Assembly (NCBI GenBank): GCA_002455755.1
Contig: DKLL01000142.1
Location: 23,897 to 29,198, forward strand
Source of the DNA: Acinetobacter sp. UBA6641
GTDB lineage: Bacteria > Pseudomonadota > Gammaproteobacteria > Pseudomonadales > Moraxellaceae
DNA length: 5,302 nt
Direction of reading: 5' to 3'
This document shows, one piece after another, positions 1-5,302 of the stretch (the stretch's first letter is position 1; each line of letters starts with the position of its first letter). The notes under the pieces are model-generated. The model saw only the letters and a program-made list of their open reading frames with translations, was not told the origin of the DNA and made no database searches. Both the position numbers and the translations under genes were made by a program.

Positions 1-31
1 GCGGACTCAAAATATATTTTGAAATCCTCAT
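1..31 (-). CDS. possible 5' end of a leftward gene, cut by window edge
   Basis: An ATG at 31-29 on the minus strand opens a frame reading MRISKYILSP and continuing off the left edge. It is preceded by GAAAGG (42-37), a plausible Shine-Dalgarno sequence 5 nt from the ATG. A basic start followed by hydrophobic residues could be the start of a signal peptide or membrane protein, but ten codons are too few to assign a family. It would lie on the same strand as the HAD hydrolase gene, about 110 bp downstream of it. Alternatively these bases are the tail of a rightward gene: the plus-strand frames close at 34-36 and 48-50. Only the ribosome-binding site and start codon support the call. Confidence 0.25.
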   Translation of the reverse strand, partial: MRISKYILSP

Positions 32-140
32 TTTGACCTTTCAAAAGTAGAGACATTGCCTACGCAGAGGTATCAAAATGAAATCACTTAAATATGAGGC
101 CGTGGTAATTTAGAAAATCTAATTTTAAATATCATCAACA

Positions 141-824
141 TCATAAAAACTGCTTAATTTCAGCCAGACATTGAATGCGATTTATGGGCTGATCTTGAAC
201 TTCATGAAAACCCTGTAACCAGACAGCCTGCATACCGGCATCGATTGCCCCTTGCACATCATTCACCGGATGATCTCCCACAAAAAGACAGTTTTCTGGT
301 GCAACCGCTAACTTTTGACTGGTATAAAGAAAAATTTCAGGATTCGGTTTACTGATGCAGACCAGCTCAGAACTGACTATCTCGTCAAAATAACCACTAA
401 AACCCAAACCCTGTAAAATGGTTAAACGGGTGGCATGTCCACCATTTGAAATGACTGCAAGTTTGTAGCCTGCCTGTTTTAATTCGGATAAGAGCTGACT
501 GGCACCCTGCATGGCGACTGCGGACAATCCAAATTGCTGAAACCAGAACTGGGTGAGCTCATCCAGATCGGGCAAGCTTTTCCAGGTCAATTCCTGCTGC
601 AAAGCATAAGCCACAGACGCGGCAATACTAGGATGAGTGAGTAATTCTTTTTTCGGGTAGCCGCCATTATCGATACGACGGATAATGGCTTGTATCTGGC
701 TGATTTCAGCATGCGGTAGCTGATGCTGGTAGGTCTGAGCTAAAAATTGGCTATACGCCAGAATACTCTGGTCACGATGGGTTAAAGTATTATCCAGGTC
801 AAATAAAACAGCTTGAATAGTCAT
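141..824 (-). CDS. HAD-superfamily hydrolase, subfamily IA
   Basis: This is a 227-residue soluble phosphatase-like protein of normal family length. All four HAD motifs are visible. Motif I is DLDNT at residues 9-13, with D9 the expected nucleophile and D11 the general acid. Motif II is SNG at 126-128, motif III is the lysine of KP at 159-160, and motif IV is GDHPVND at 183-189, with D184 and D189 as Mg2+ ligands. The roughly 100 helical residues between motifs I and II are a C1-type cap, which places it in subfamily IA with YjjG-like nucleotidases and phosphoglycolate-phosphatase-like enzymes. The substrate cannot be read from sequence; a small phosphorylated metabolite in the cytoplasm is expected. 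The start ATG lacks a good Shine-Dalgarno sequence, but motif I sits at the usual distance from it. It is divergent from the PAP2 gene and shares its intergenic region. It is a stand-alone gene, with no sequence link to lipid A. Confidence 0.9.
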   Translation of the reverse strand: MTIQAVLFDLDNTLTHRDQSILAYSQFLAQTYQHQLPHAEISQIQAIIRRIDNGGYPKKELLTHPSIAASVAYALQQELTWKSLPDLDELTQFWFQQFGLSAVAMQGASQLLSELKQAGYKLAVISNGGHATRLTILQGLGFSGYFDEIVSSELVCISKPNPEIFLYTSQKLAVAPENCLFVGDHPVNDVQGAIDAGMQAVWLQGFHEVQDQPINRIQCLAEIKQFL

Positions 825-908
825 TTAAATACCAGCATCAATTTTGTGTTTAATGTAGCACTGAACATTTGCATCATTATGCTCTTTCCTGGATATACTT
901 ATCATCAT

Positions 909-914
909 TTGACA
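909..914 (+). promoter_or_regulatory. isolated TTGACA hexamer, possible -35
   Basis: A perfect TTGACA lies in the divergent intergenic region facing the PAP2 gene. At 17-bp spacing the -10 position (932-937) reads ATCAAT, which matches TATAAT at only three positions, so a basal promoter here is uncertain. It would lie upstream of the candidate PmrA box. Confidence 0.2.
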
Positions 915-971
915 CAACTTCATACTTAACCATCAATCTTTGTACCGTTTTCACCCACCTGTTCAAGCTCG

Positions 972-988
972 CTTAAGTCTGGATTAAG
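972..988 (+). promoter_or_regulatory. candidate PmrA box upstream of the PAP2 gene
   Basis: CTTAAG (972-977), a 5-bp spacer, then ATTAAG (983-988) form a direct repeat with an 11-bp period. This is the layout bound by OmpR-family dimers. It fits the PmrA consensus known from Salmonella (YTTAAK-type half-sites separated by 5 bp) and the HTTAAD-N5-HTTAAD motif I recall for Acinetobacter. A degenerate third half-site, GTTCAA, lies in phase at 961-966. The box ends 10 bp before an extended -10 element, the usual geometry for activation by PhoP/PmrA-type regulators in place of a good -35. The regulator gene pmrA is about 2.1 kb away in the same locus. Binding itself is inferred. Confidence 0.65.
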
Positions 989-995
989 TTTTTAT

Positions 996-1004
996 TGTTG
1001 TAAT
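996..1004 (+). promoter_or_regulatory. extended -10 element for the PAP2 gene
   Basis: TGT followed by TGTAAT (999-1004) matches the extended -10 pattern TGnTATAAT with one mismatch in the hexamer. Transcription would start near 1011, giving a 5' leader of about 23 nt before the ATG at 1034. No good -35 exists at 16-18 bp spacing; the candidate PmrA box occupies that position, which suggests activator dependence. Confidence 0.5.
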
Positions 1005-1033
1005 TGCAGCACTAAAATCAATTGATCTTTACT

Positions 1034-1726
1034 ATGCACGATAAGCAACGCTTCATGCTCTATCAGGGCTGTTTCCTCATTATTAGTTTCTGCCTGCTTT
1101 TGGTTCTCTTTCCCATTGGTGGCACTCTGGATCTGGCGTTGATACATCCCTGGGTCAGTGAATCCGGGAAATTCCTGTTACGTGACAACTGGTATTTAGC
1201 AGAACTGAACCATCGTTATGTCAAGGATCTGATTATTACGGTGTATGTTGGTTTTTTGATGATCTGGCTGGCATCATTTAAATTTGAGCAGGTAAAAGCT
1301 TTACGCTGGAATTATGGTTATTTCTTTTGGCTCGTCATCCTTTCAACTTCCCTTATTGGCCTATTAAAATCGCAGTCTGCGCATGCCTGCCCCTGGAATA
1401 TCACCATTCCTACCCATCAAGGTTTTTTCTGGGATTTTTCTGCCACTAAAGGTCACTGTTTCCCGGGAGGACATGCCTCTACCGGCTTTGCACTGATGGC
1501 TGGATTTTTTGTATTTAGGCTTTCCGATAAAAAACGTGCCTATTTTTTTCTGGTCTCGGGGCTTATTTTAGGCTTTGCCATGGGCTGGGCGCAAATGATG
1601 CGCGGAGCACATTTTCTCAGTCATAACTTATGGACTGCCTGGATTATCTGGCTCGTCAATGTCAGCTTTTATCTACTCAATTATAAAAGATTTAACCCAA
1701 GCCAAAGCATGAAGGGATCAACCTAG
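1034..1726 (+). CDS. PAP2-family membrane phosphatase next to pmrCAB
   Basis: This 230-residue polytopic inner-membrane protein belongs to the PAP2 (type 2 phosphatidic acid phosphatase) superfamily. Hydrophobic segments lie near residues 12-30, 66-82, 97-112, 152-163, 170-186 and 200-216. The phosphatase motifs are recognisable. Motif 1 is K112 followed six residues later by C119-P120, motif 2 is FPGGHAS at 143-149 with catalytic-type H147, and motif 3 is RGAHFLSHNLW at 190-200. The CPW and RGAHF-SH signatures resemble the COG3907 branch more than PgpB or LpxT. Likely substrates are lipid phosphates or pyrophosphates at the periplasmic face (lipid A phosphate, undecaprenyl pyrophosphate or phosphatidate), but the sequence does not decide. 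I chose ATG 1034; an in-frame TTG at 1022 adds four residues, and neither has a clear Shine-Dalgarno sequence. It is convergent with pmrB, and its promoter carries a candidate PmrA box, so PmrA activation is inferred. Confidence 0.85.
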   Translation: MHDKQRFMLYQGCFLIISFCLLLVLFPIGGTLDLALIHPWVSESGKFLLRDNWYLAELNHRYVKDLIITVYVGFLMIWLASFKFEQVKALRWNYGYFFWLVILSTSLIGLLKSQSAHACPWNITIPTHQGFFWDFSATKGHCFPGGHASTGFALMAGFFVFRLSDKKRAYFFLVSGLILGFAMGWAQMMRGAHFLSHNLWTAWIIWLVNVSFYLLNYKRFNPSQSMKGST

Positions 1727-1736
1727 AAACTCGACA

Positions 1737-1759
1737 GCTAAAACCTGTCTGCTAAAACC
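1737..1759. repeat. short direct repeat in the convergent gap
   Basis: The nonamer GCTAAAACC occurs at 1737-1745 and again at 1751-1759, between the stop codons of the PAP2 gene and pmrB. A weak 5-bp hairpin (GACAG 1733-1737 with CTGTC 1745-1749) overlaps the first copy but has no U-tract in either direction, so it is not a convincing terminator. It may be a local duplication with no function. Confidence 0.4.
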
Positions 1760-1779
1760 GAACGGCCAAAAAGTAACTG

Positions 1780-3090
1780 CTAGAGTGGCAATTGCACATT
1801 AACCTGTAAGCCACCCAAGCTGGCACTCTTAGAAAATGAAATCTTGCCGCCTAAGCGTTCTGTGGCTTTATCCACAATAGAAAGCCCCAAACCACTGCCT
1901 ATTTCCAGGTGATGATGCACGCGATAAAAGCGCTTCAGAATTTTTTCATACAGTTCTGAAGCAATTCCGGGTCCGCTATCTTCAACCTGAATCATGGCAA
2001 AACCCTCCTGCTTAAATACAGACACATTAATCACGCCGTGACTGGGCGTGTATTTAATCGCGTTATCAATCAGGTTAAAAATAATGGAATGTACCGCAGA
2101 TTCCTGACAAAACAGCAATACATCTTCCTGACGTTCCATACCCAAATCAATTTCTTTTTGCATGGCAAGATTAATCAACTGCTCCACGCAATTCACGGCG
2201 ACCTGATTCAGTGAGAAATGCTGTTTGGTTTCCACCTCTAGAATGGAAGCATCCTGTTTCGCCAGACTCAGTAACTGGCTGACCAGATGCTGGAGCCGGA
2301 TTAACCCTTTGCTCAAATTCTGTAGTTCCTGAGCATCCGGAAACTGTTTTAACAGAATCTGCATCTGTAAATTTAATGCGGTGATGGGTGTGCGAAGCTC
2401 ATGTGCTGCATCGGCAATAAACTGCCGTTGTTCCTGCTGGGCAGAGGAAATCCGCTCAAACAAATGGTTCATTTCCGTAATGGTCGGCACAATTTCAAGC
2501 GGATAATCATTTAACTGGATGGCGCTTAATTCTTCCGAATCGCGTTGTGCCAATTCAGCTTTGAAATCATCCAAAGGCTGCAAGCTGCGACTGATAATCC
2601 AGCTGAGCCCCCAAATAACGCAGGGCATAAACAGCAAATAAGGAATAAACATACTGCCAGCCAGTTCTAGGGCCAAATGCTGCCGTGTCGATTGCTGCTG
2701 GCTGACCTGTACCTGATAGTTTTTTAAAGGCAGGACGTAAGTATGCCAAACCCCTTGTGCAGTTTTATGGGTATAAAATCCTGCTTTTTGCACAGGATGA
2801 ACCAATAAATTCATGGCATGGGTTTTATGTTCTTGACGTGCATAAGACCAGACATCCACAAACAGGTCTTCTTCGTGATAATGCCTGGCTTGATCAAACT
2901 GGCTTTGCACCGGTTCAGGATCATGCTGCGCGACACGTTCTGCCAGATTTTGCATCTGCGCATCTAGCACTTCATTAATTTCTTGCAGTGCAATCCGGTA
3001 AGCAGAAAAAATCAGCAAGCATCCCAAGGCAATACTAAAAACAGAAACATAAATAATCAGGCGTTTCTTTAATGAATACTGTGACTGCAC
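1780..3090 (-). CDS. pmrB: PmrB, sensor histidine kinase of the polymyxin-resistance two-component system
   Basis: PmrB is an inner-membrane sensor (436 residues; about 444 in A. baumannii as I recall) that phosphorylates PmrA in response to envelope signals such as Fe3+, low pH or cationic peptides. The order is a short cytoplasmic tail, TM1 (about 11-30), a periplasmic sensor region (about 31-144), TM2 (about 146-167), a HAMP linker (169-220), and DHp plus ATPase domains. The H-box holds H230 in AAHELRTP, the N-box is NLIDNAIKYTP (339-349), the G1 box is DSGPG (371-375), the F-box is around FYR (388-390), and the G2 box is GSGLGLSIV (398-406). All catalytic motifs are intact. The start is GTG at 3090-3088, preceded by AAGGG (3104-3100) at 9 nt; an in-frame TAA just upstream excludes an earlier ATG. 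It is the last gene of pmrCAB, 40 nt after pmrA. Acidic EINE (37-40) and HEED (72-75) in the periplasmic part could take part in metal sensing, which is inference. Confidence 0.95.
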   Translation of the reverse strand: MQSQYSLKKRLIIYVSVFSIALGCLLIFSAYRIALQEINEVLDAQMQNLAERVAQHDPEPVQSQFDQARHYHEEDLFVDVWSYARQEHKTHAMNLLVHPVQKAGFYTHKTAQGVWHTYVLPLKNYQVQVSQQQSTRQHLALELAGSMFIPYLLFMPCVIWGLSWIISRSLQPLDDFKAELAQRDSEELSAIQLNDYPLEIVPTITEMNHLFERISSAQQEQRQFIADAAHELRTPITALNLQMQILLKQFPDAQELQNLSKGLIRLQHLVSQLLSLAKQDASILEVETKQHFSLNQVAVNCVEQLINLAMQKEIDLGMERQEDVLLFCQESAVHSIIFNLIDNAIKYTPSHGVINVSVFKQEGFAMIQVEDSGPGIASELYEKILKRFYRVHHHLEIGSGLGLSIVDKATERLGGKISFSKSASLGGLQVNVQLPL

Positions 3091-3099
3091 CAGTTTCTG

Positions 3100-3104
3100 C
3101 CCTT
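3100..3104 (-). promoter_or_regulatory. ribosome-binding site that fixes the GTG start of pmrB
   Basis: AAGGG on the minus strand ends 9 nt before the GTG at 3090. It lies between the pmrA stop and pmrB and is the best Shine-Dalgarno match in the operon. Together with the TAA in frame upstream, it supports GTG initiation. Confidence 0.6.
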
Positions 3105-3130
3105 ATAGCTGATGTTATTGTGAGCTGATT

Positions 3131-3808
3131 TTATAGTTGTCCCAGCCGATAACCCAAGCCACGAATGGTACAAATAAAATCTTTGCCGAGTTTGGCACGC
3201 AAGTGATGCACATATACTTCAATAGTATTGCTGCTCACTTCGCTATCAAGATCATACAATTTATCTTCTAGATTGGCTTTAGAAAATATCTTGTTGGGAT
3301 GACTGACCAAAGGAATCAAAATCGCCCATTCACGGTTGGACAGGTCAATATATTGCCCCTTAAACCTGGCAATATGCTGTTCCACATCCAAAGACAATTC
3401 ACCATAACTTAAAATTTGCGGGCTGTCCTGAAGTGCAGACTCTGCCCCACTGCGGCGTAATAAAGCATGGATACGGGCCAACAGTTCATCAAATTCATAA
3501 GGCTTGATCAGATAGTCATCTGCTCCACTGTTCAATCCATCCACCCGGTTTTGCAGCTGATCCCGTGCCGAAATAATCAGTATAGGTAAAGCCGGCCACT
3601 GCTGGCGAATCTGTTTCAGTACCTGCATGCCGTCCATCATTGGCAAGCCCAGATCAAGCAAGACGATATCAAACTTTTCTTGTGCGAGTTTTTTTAAACC
3701 GTCAATTCCATTGTTAACCCATTCCACATCAAATTGCTGATATTTCAGCAACGTCATGCTGGATTCAGCAATCATGAAATCATCTTCAATCATTAATATT
3801 TTAGTCAT
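3131..3808 (-). CDS. pmrA: PmrA, OmpR-family response regulator
   Basis: PmrA is a cytoplasmic transcription factor of 225 residues, the normal length. The N-terminal receiver domain (1-118) has acidic residues E8, D9 and D10, phospho-acceptor D52 in LLDLGLP, S80 in IISARD, and K102 followed by P103. The C-terminal winged-helix domain (about 130-225) has the recognition helix in SSNTIEVYVHHLRAKLG (192-208) and the wing RGLGYRL (216-222). When phosphorylated by PmrB, the family dimerises on direct repeats of TTAA-centred hexamers and activates pmrC. A matching repeat lies upstream of the PAP2 gene at 972-988. The ATG at 3808 follows the pmrC stop by 9 nt with only a weak Shine-Dalgarno sequence, so translational coupling to pmrC is likely. 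Receiver and DNA-binding residues all look functional. Confidence 0.95.
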   Translation of the reverse strand: MTKILMIEDDFMIAESSMTLLKYQQFDVEWVNNGIDGLKKLAQEKFDIVLLDLGLPMMDGMQVLKQIRQQWPALPILIISARDQLQNRVDGLNSGADDYLIKPYEFDELLARIHALLRRSGAESALQDSPQILSYGELSLDVEQHIARFKGQYIDLSNREWAILIPLVSHPNKIFSKANLEDKLYDLDSEVSSNTIEVYVHHLRAKLGKDFICTIRGLGYRLGQL

Positions 3809-3817
3809 GCGTTAAAC

Positions 3818-5302
3818 TCATACTTTCTTTTTTGACTGACATTGCTGCAACATATTATTTTGTTCATCAATGGTTTGGGTTTTGACATCCAGCAAACTTA
3901 ACAGACTTGGGAACAAATTATCCTGACTTAATTCTTTGCTTTTTTGCTGGGCTAAGCAAGTGATTTGCGCAGAATTTTGCTCGGTCCATTCAGGTGAAAA
4001 CCACATCAGCATGGGCACATGAGTTTGTTGAGTCGGTGCAATCGCATAAGGTGAGCCATGTAAATACAAACCATGTTCTCCGGTCGATTCACCATGATCA
4101 GACAGATACCAGAAACCAGTTTGATAAGCGCTGCTGCCTTTTAACACCTGAATGATTGAACTTAAAACATGGTCAGTATATACAATTGAATTATCATAAC
4201 TATTCAACAGTTCTATGCTGCTACAGCCCTGAATCGCATTGCTATCACAACTCGGTTTAAAAGGCTGGAATGGCGCTGTCGAACGCTGATAATACGCAGG
4301 TCCATGACTCCCCATCTGATGCAGCACAATTAAACGCGGGGTCTTGTCGGCTTCAGGAATCGCAGCCAGATAAGCTTTTAGACTATCGACCAGAATTTCA
4401 TCATAACAGTCACCATCTTTGGCACACCATTTCTCTTTCAGCTGTTGCGGAATCTGATACTGTTCAACCCGGTCACAAGCACCTTTACACCCTGAATTGT
4501 TATCTATCCAGGTCACCTTATAGCCGGCACGCTGGGCAATATCGAGTAATCCTTCCCGGTGACTGGCCAGCTGCTCGTCATAATCTTTACGCGGCATACC
4601 AGAAAACATGCACGGTACGGAAACAGCGGTGGCAGTACCACATGAGCTGACATTGTTAAAATTGATAATATCCAGTTTAGAAAGTTCAGGATTGGTATTT
4701 TTGGCATAGCCATTTAATGAAAAACTTTCTGCGCGCGCTGTTTCACCGACCACCAGTACCATCAGCTTAGGTTTAACATTTTCTTTCACTGGTTCAACCA
4801 GATGTGCATCTTCACCATATTGAATTAAAGGCAAATTCTTTTTCGGTGCAGATTTGTGATAATAGGACAAAGTGGCCGATATAGTATTTTGCGGCGAAAT
4901 CATGCCTTTTAAATCACGATGTTCACGAAAAATCGCTGCATAATCGACATAAAAAAGAAACAATAAAGCAGCCACCAGCAGCAATGAGGCAACGCCACTC
5001 AACATTTTTTTAATGACTTCACGAGGCAAAGATTCAGCTTTGATACGAACCAGACTGATACAAAAGATCGGAAATAAAACAAAAACAGCTGTCCACAATA
5101 TAAACTGTAACGACAATAAATCGCCGAGTTCACGTGCATCGGTTTGCATCATATTTTGAATTTGCTCAGGGGAAATCACCACGCCCAGGCTATTGACAAA
5201 ATATGCAGTAAAACCGCCAACCACTAAAAATAGAGTGGCAAATATTTTTGCATTCCATTTCCACTGGATCAGCTGAAAAATCAGGTTATAAGCAGCCACA
5301 AT
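3818..5302 (-). CDS. pmrC: PmrC/EptA, lipid A phosphoethanolamine transferase (5' end missing)
   Basis: This inner-membrane enzyme transfers phosphoethanolamine from phosphatidylethanolamine to lipid A phosphates, giving polymyxin resistance. The visible 494 codons run off the right edge. By comparison with E. coli EptA (about 547 residues, from memory), some 55 N-terminal residues are missing, so the GTG at 5299 is internal. Numbering from that GTG, membrane segments lie near 18-41, 62-85 and 97-118, followed by a periplasmic sulfatase-fold domain. The Zn2+/catalytic residues are E186 (GETARAES), nucleophile T224 (CGTATAVSVPC), H332 (GSHGP), D401 and H402 (SDHGES), and H414 (YLHG). Cysteine pairs typical of the family are present: C220/C230, C271/C275, C292/C298, C351/C359 and possibly C448/C487. 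Every key residue seen in EptA and MCR-1 is kept. It is the first gene of pmrCAB, and its promoter lies outside the window. Confidence 0.95.
   Translation of the reverse strand: MVAAYNLIFQLIQWKWNAKIFATLFLVVGGFTAYFVNSLGVVISPEQIQNMMQTDARELGDLLSLQFILWTAVFVLFPIFCISLVRIKAESLPREVIKKMLSGVASLLLVAALLFLFYVDYAAIFREHRDLKGMISPQNTISATLSYYHKSAPKKNLPLIQYGEDAHLVEPVKENVKPKLMVLVVGETARAESFSLNGYAKNTNPELSKLDIINFNNVSSCGTATAVSVPCMFSGMPRKDYDEQLASHREGLLDIAQRAGYKVTWIDNNSGCKGACDRVEQYQIPQQLKEKWCAKDGDCYDEILVDSLKAYLAAIPEADKTPRLIVLHQMGSHGPAYYQRSTAPFQPFKPSCDSNAIQGCSSIELLNSYDNSIVYTDHVLSSIIQVLKGSSAYQTGFWYLSDHGESTGEHGLYLHGSPYAIAPTQQTHVPMLMWFSPEWTEQNSAQITCLAQQKSKELSQDNLFPSLLSLLDVKTQTIDEQNNMLQQCQSKKKV

Noticed and set aside
78..113. 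Plus-strand mini-ORF of 11 codons (MKSLKYEAVVI) with AGAGG 7 nt upstream.
   Set aside because: It is very short, no downstream gene on that strand is visible for it to act as a leader, and it lies in AT-rich sequence where such frames arise by chance.
107..125. Inverted repeat around AATTTAGA/TCTAATTT as a terminator for the HAD gene.
   Set aside because: The stem is AT-only apart from one G-C pair, has a mismatch, and lacks a U-tract in the right place.
2567..2749. Minus-strand 60-codon ORF inside pmrB.
   Set aside because: It is an out-of-frame shadow of pmrB with no ribosome-binding site and no family resemblance.
2757..2978. Plus-strand 73-codon ORF opposite pmrB.
   Set aside because: It is antisense to an intact conserved gene, and its composition reflects the complement of PmrB codons.
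3091..3130. Duplicated ATCAGCT in the pmrA-pmrB gap as a regulatory site.
   Set aside because: It is a seven-base repeat 16 bp apart with no promoter element, consistent with chance.
4270..4650. Plus-strand 126-codon ORF opposite pmrC.
   Set aside because: It is antisense to the catalytic domain of PmrC, whose motifs are all intact; it has no recognisable domain or start signals.
4513..4713. Minus-strand 66-codon ORF within pmrC.
   Set aside because: It overlaps the catalytic Thr/Cys region of PmrC in another frame, so it is a shadow.
5297..5299. GTG as the true start of pmrC.
   Set aside because: The frame stays open to the window edge (codon ATT at 5302-5300), and EptA proteins have about 55 more residues with another membrane segment upstream.

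Overview
The window carries a polymyxin-resistance locus of the pmrCAB type and most likely comes from an Acinetobacter species other than A. baumannii. The gene order pmrC-pmrA-pmrB, the protein sequences as I remember them from A. baumannii (close but clearly not identical), and the AT-leaning composition all point that way. The species call is inference from memory, not from a search.

Layout, left to right. Positions 1-140 are mostly non-coding and may hold the first codons of a leftward gene cut by the window edge. Positions 141-824 (minus) encode a HAD-superfamily subfamily IA hydrolase. Positions 825-1021 form a divergent intergenic region with a clear direct repeat, CTTAAG-N5-ATTAAG, which fits the PmrA-binding consensus and lies just upstream of an extended -10 element. 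Positions 1034-1726 (plus) encode an integral-membrane PAP2-family phosphatase. A 53-bp convergent gap follows, then the leftward operon: pmrB (1780-3090), pmrA (3131-3808) and pmrC/eptA (3818 to beyond the right edge). pmrC lacks its N-terminus, and the operon's own promoter lies outside the window.

How the genes work together. PmrB is the membrane sensor kinase and PmrA its OmpR-family response regulator. PmrC transfers phosphoethanolamine from phosphatidylethanolamine to lipid A, lowering surface charge and polymyxin binding. The most interesting observation is that the convergent PAP2 gene has a well-formed candidate PmrA box, placed as expected for an activator. That suggests a lipid phosphatase co-regulated with the lipid A modification enzyme, and it recalls the mcr-1/pap2 pairing on mobile colistin-resistance elements. 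I see no insertion sequence, phage gene, CRISPR array, tRNA or rRNA here. All complete genes look intact, without frameshifts.
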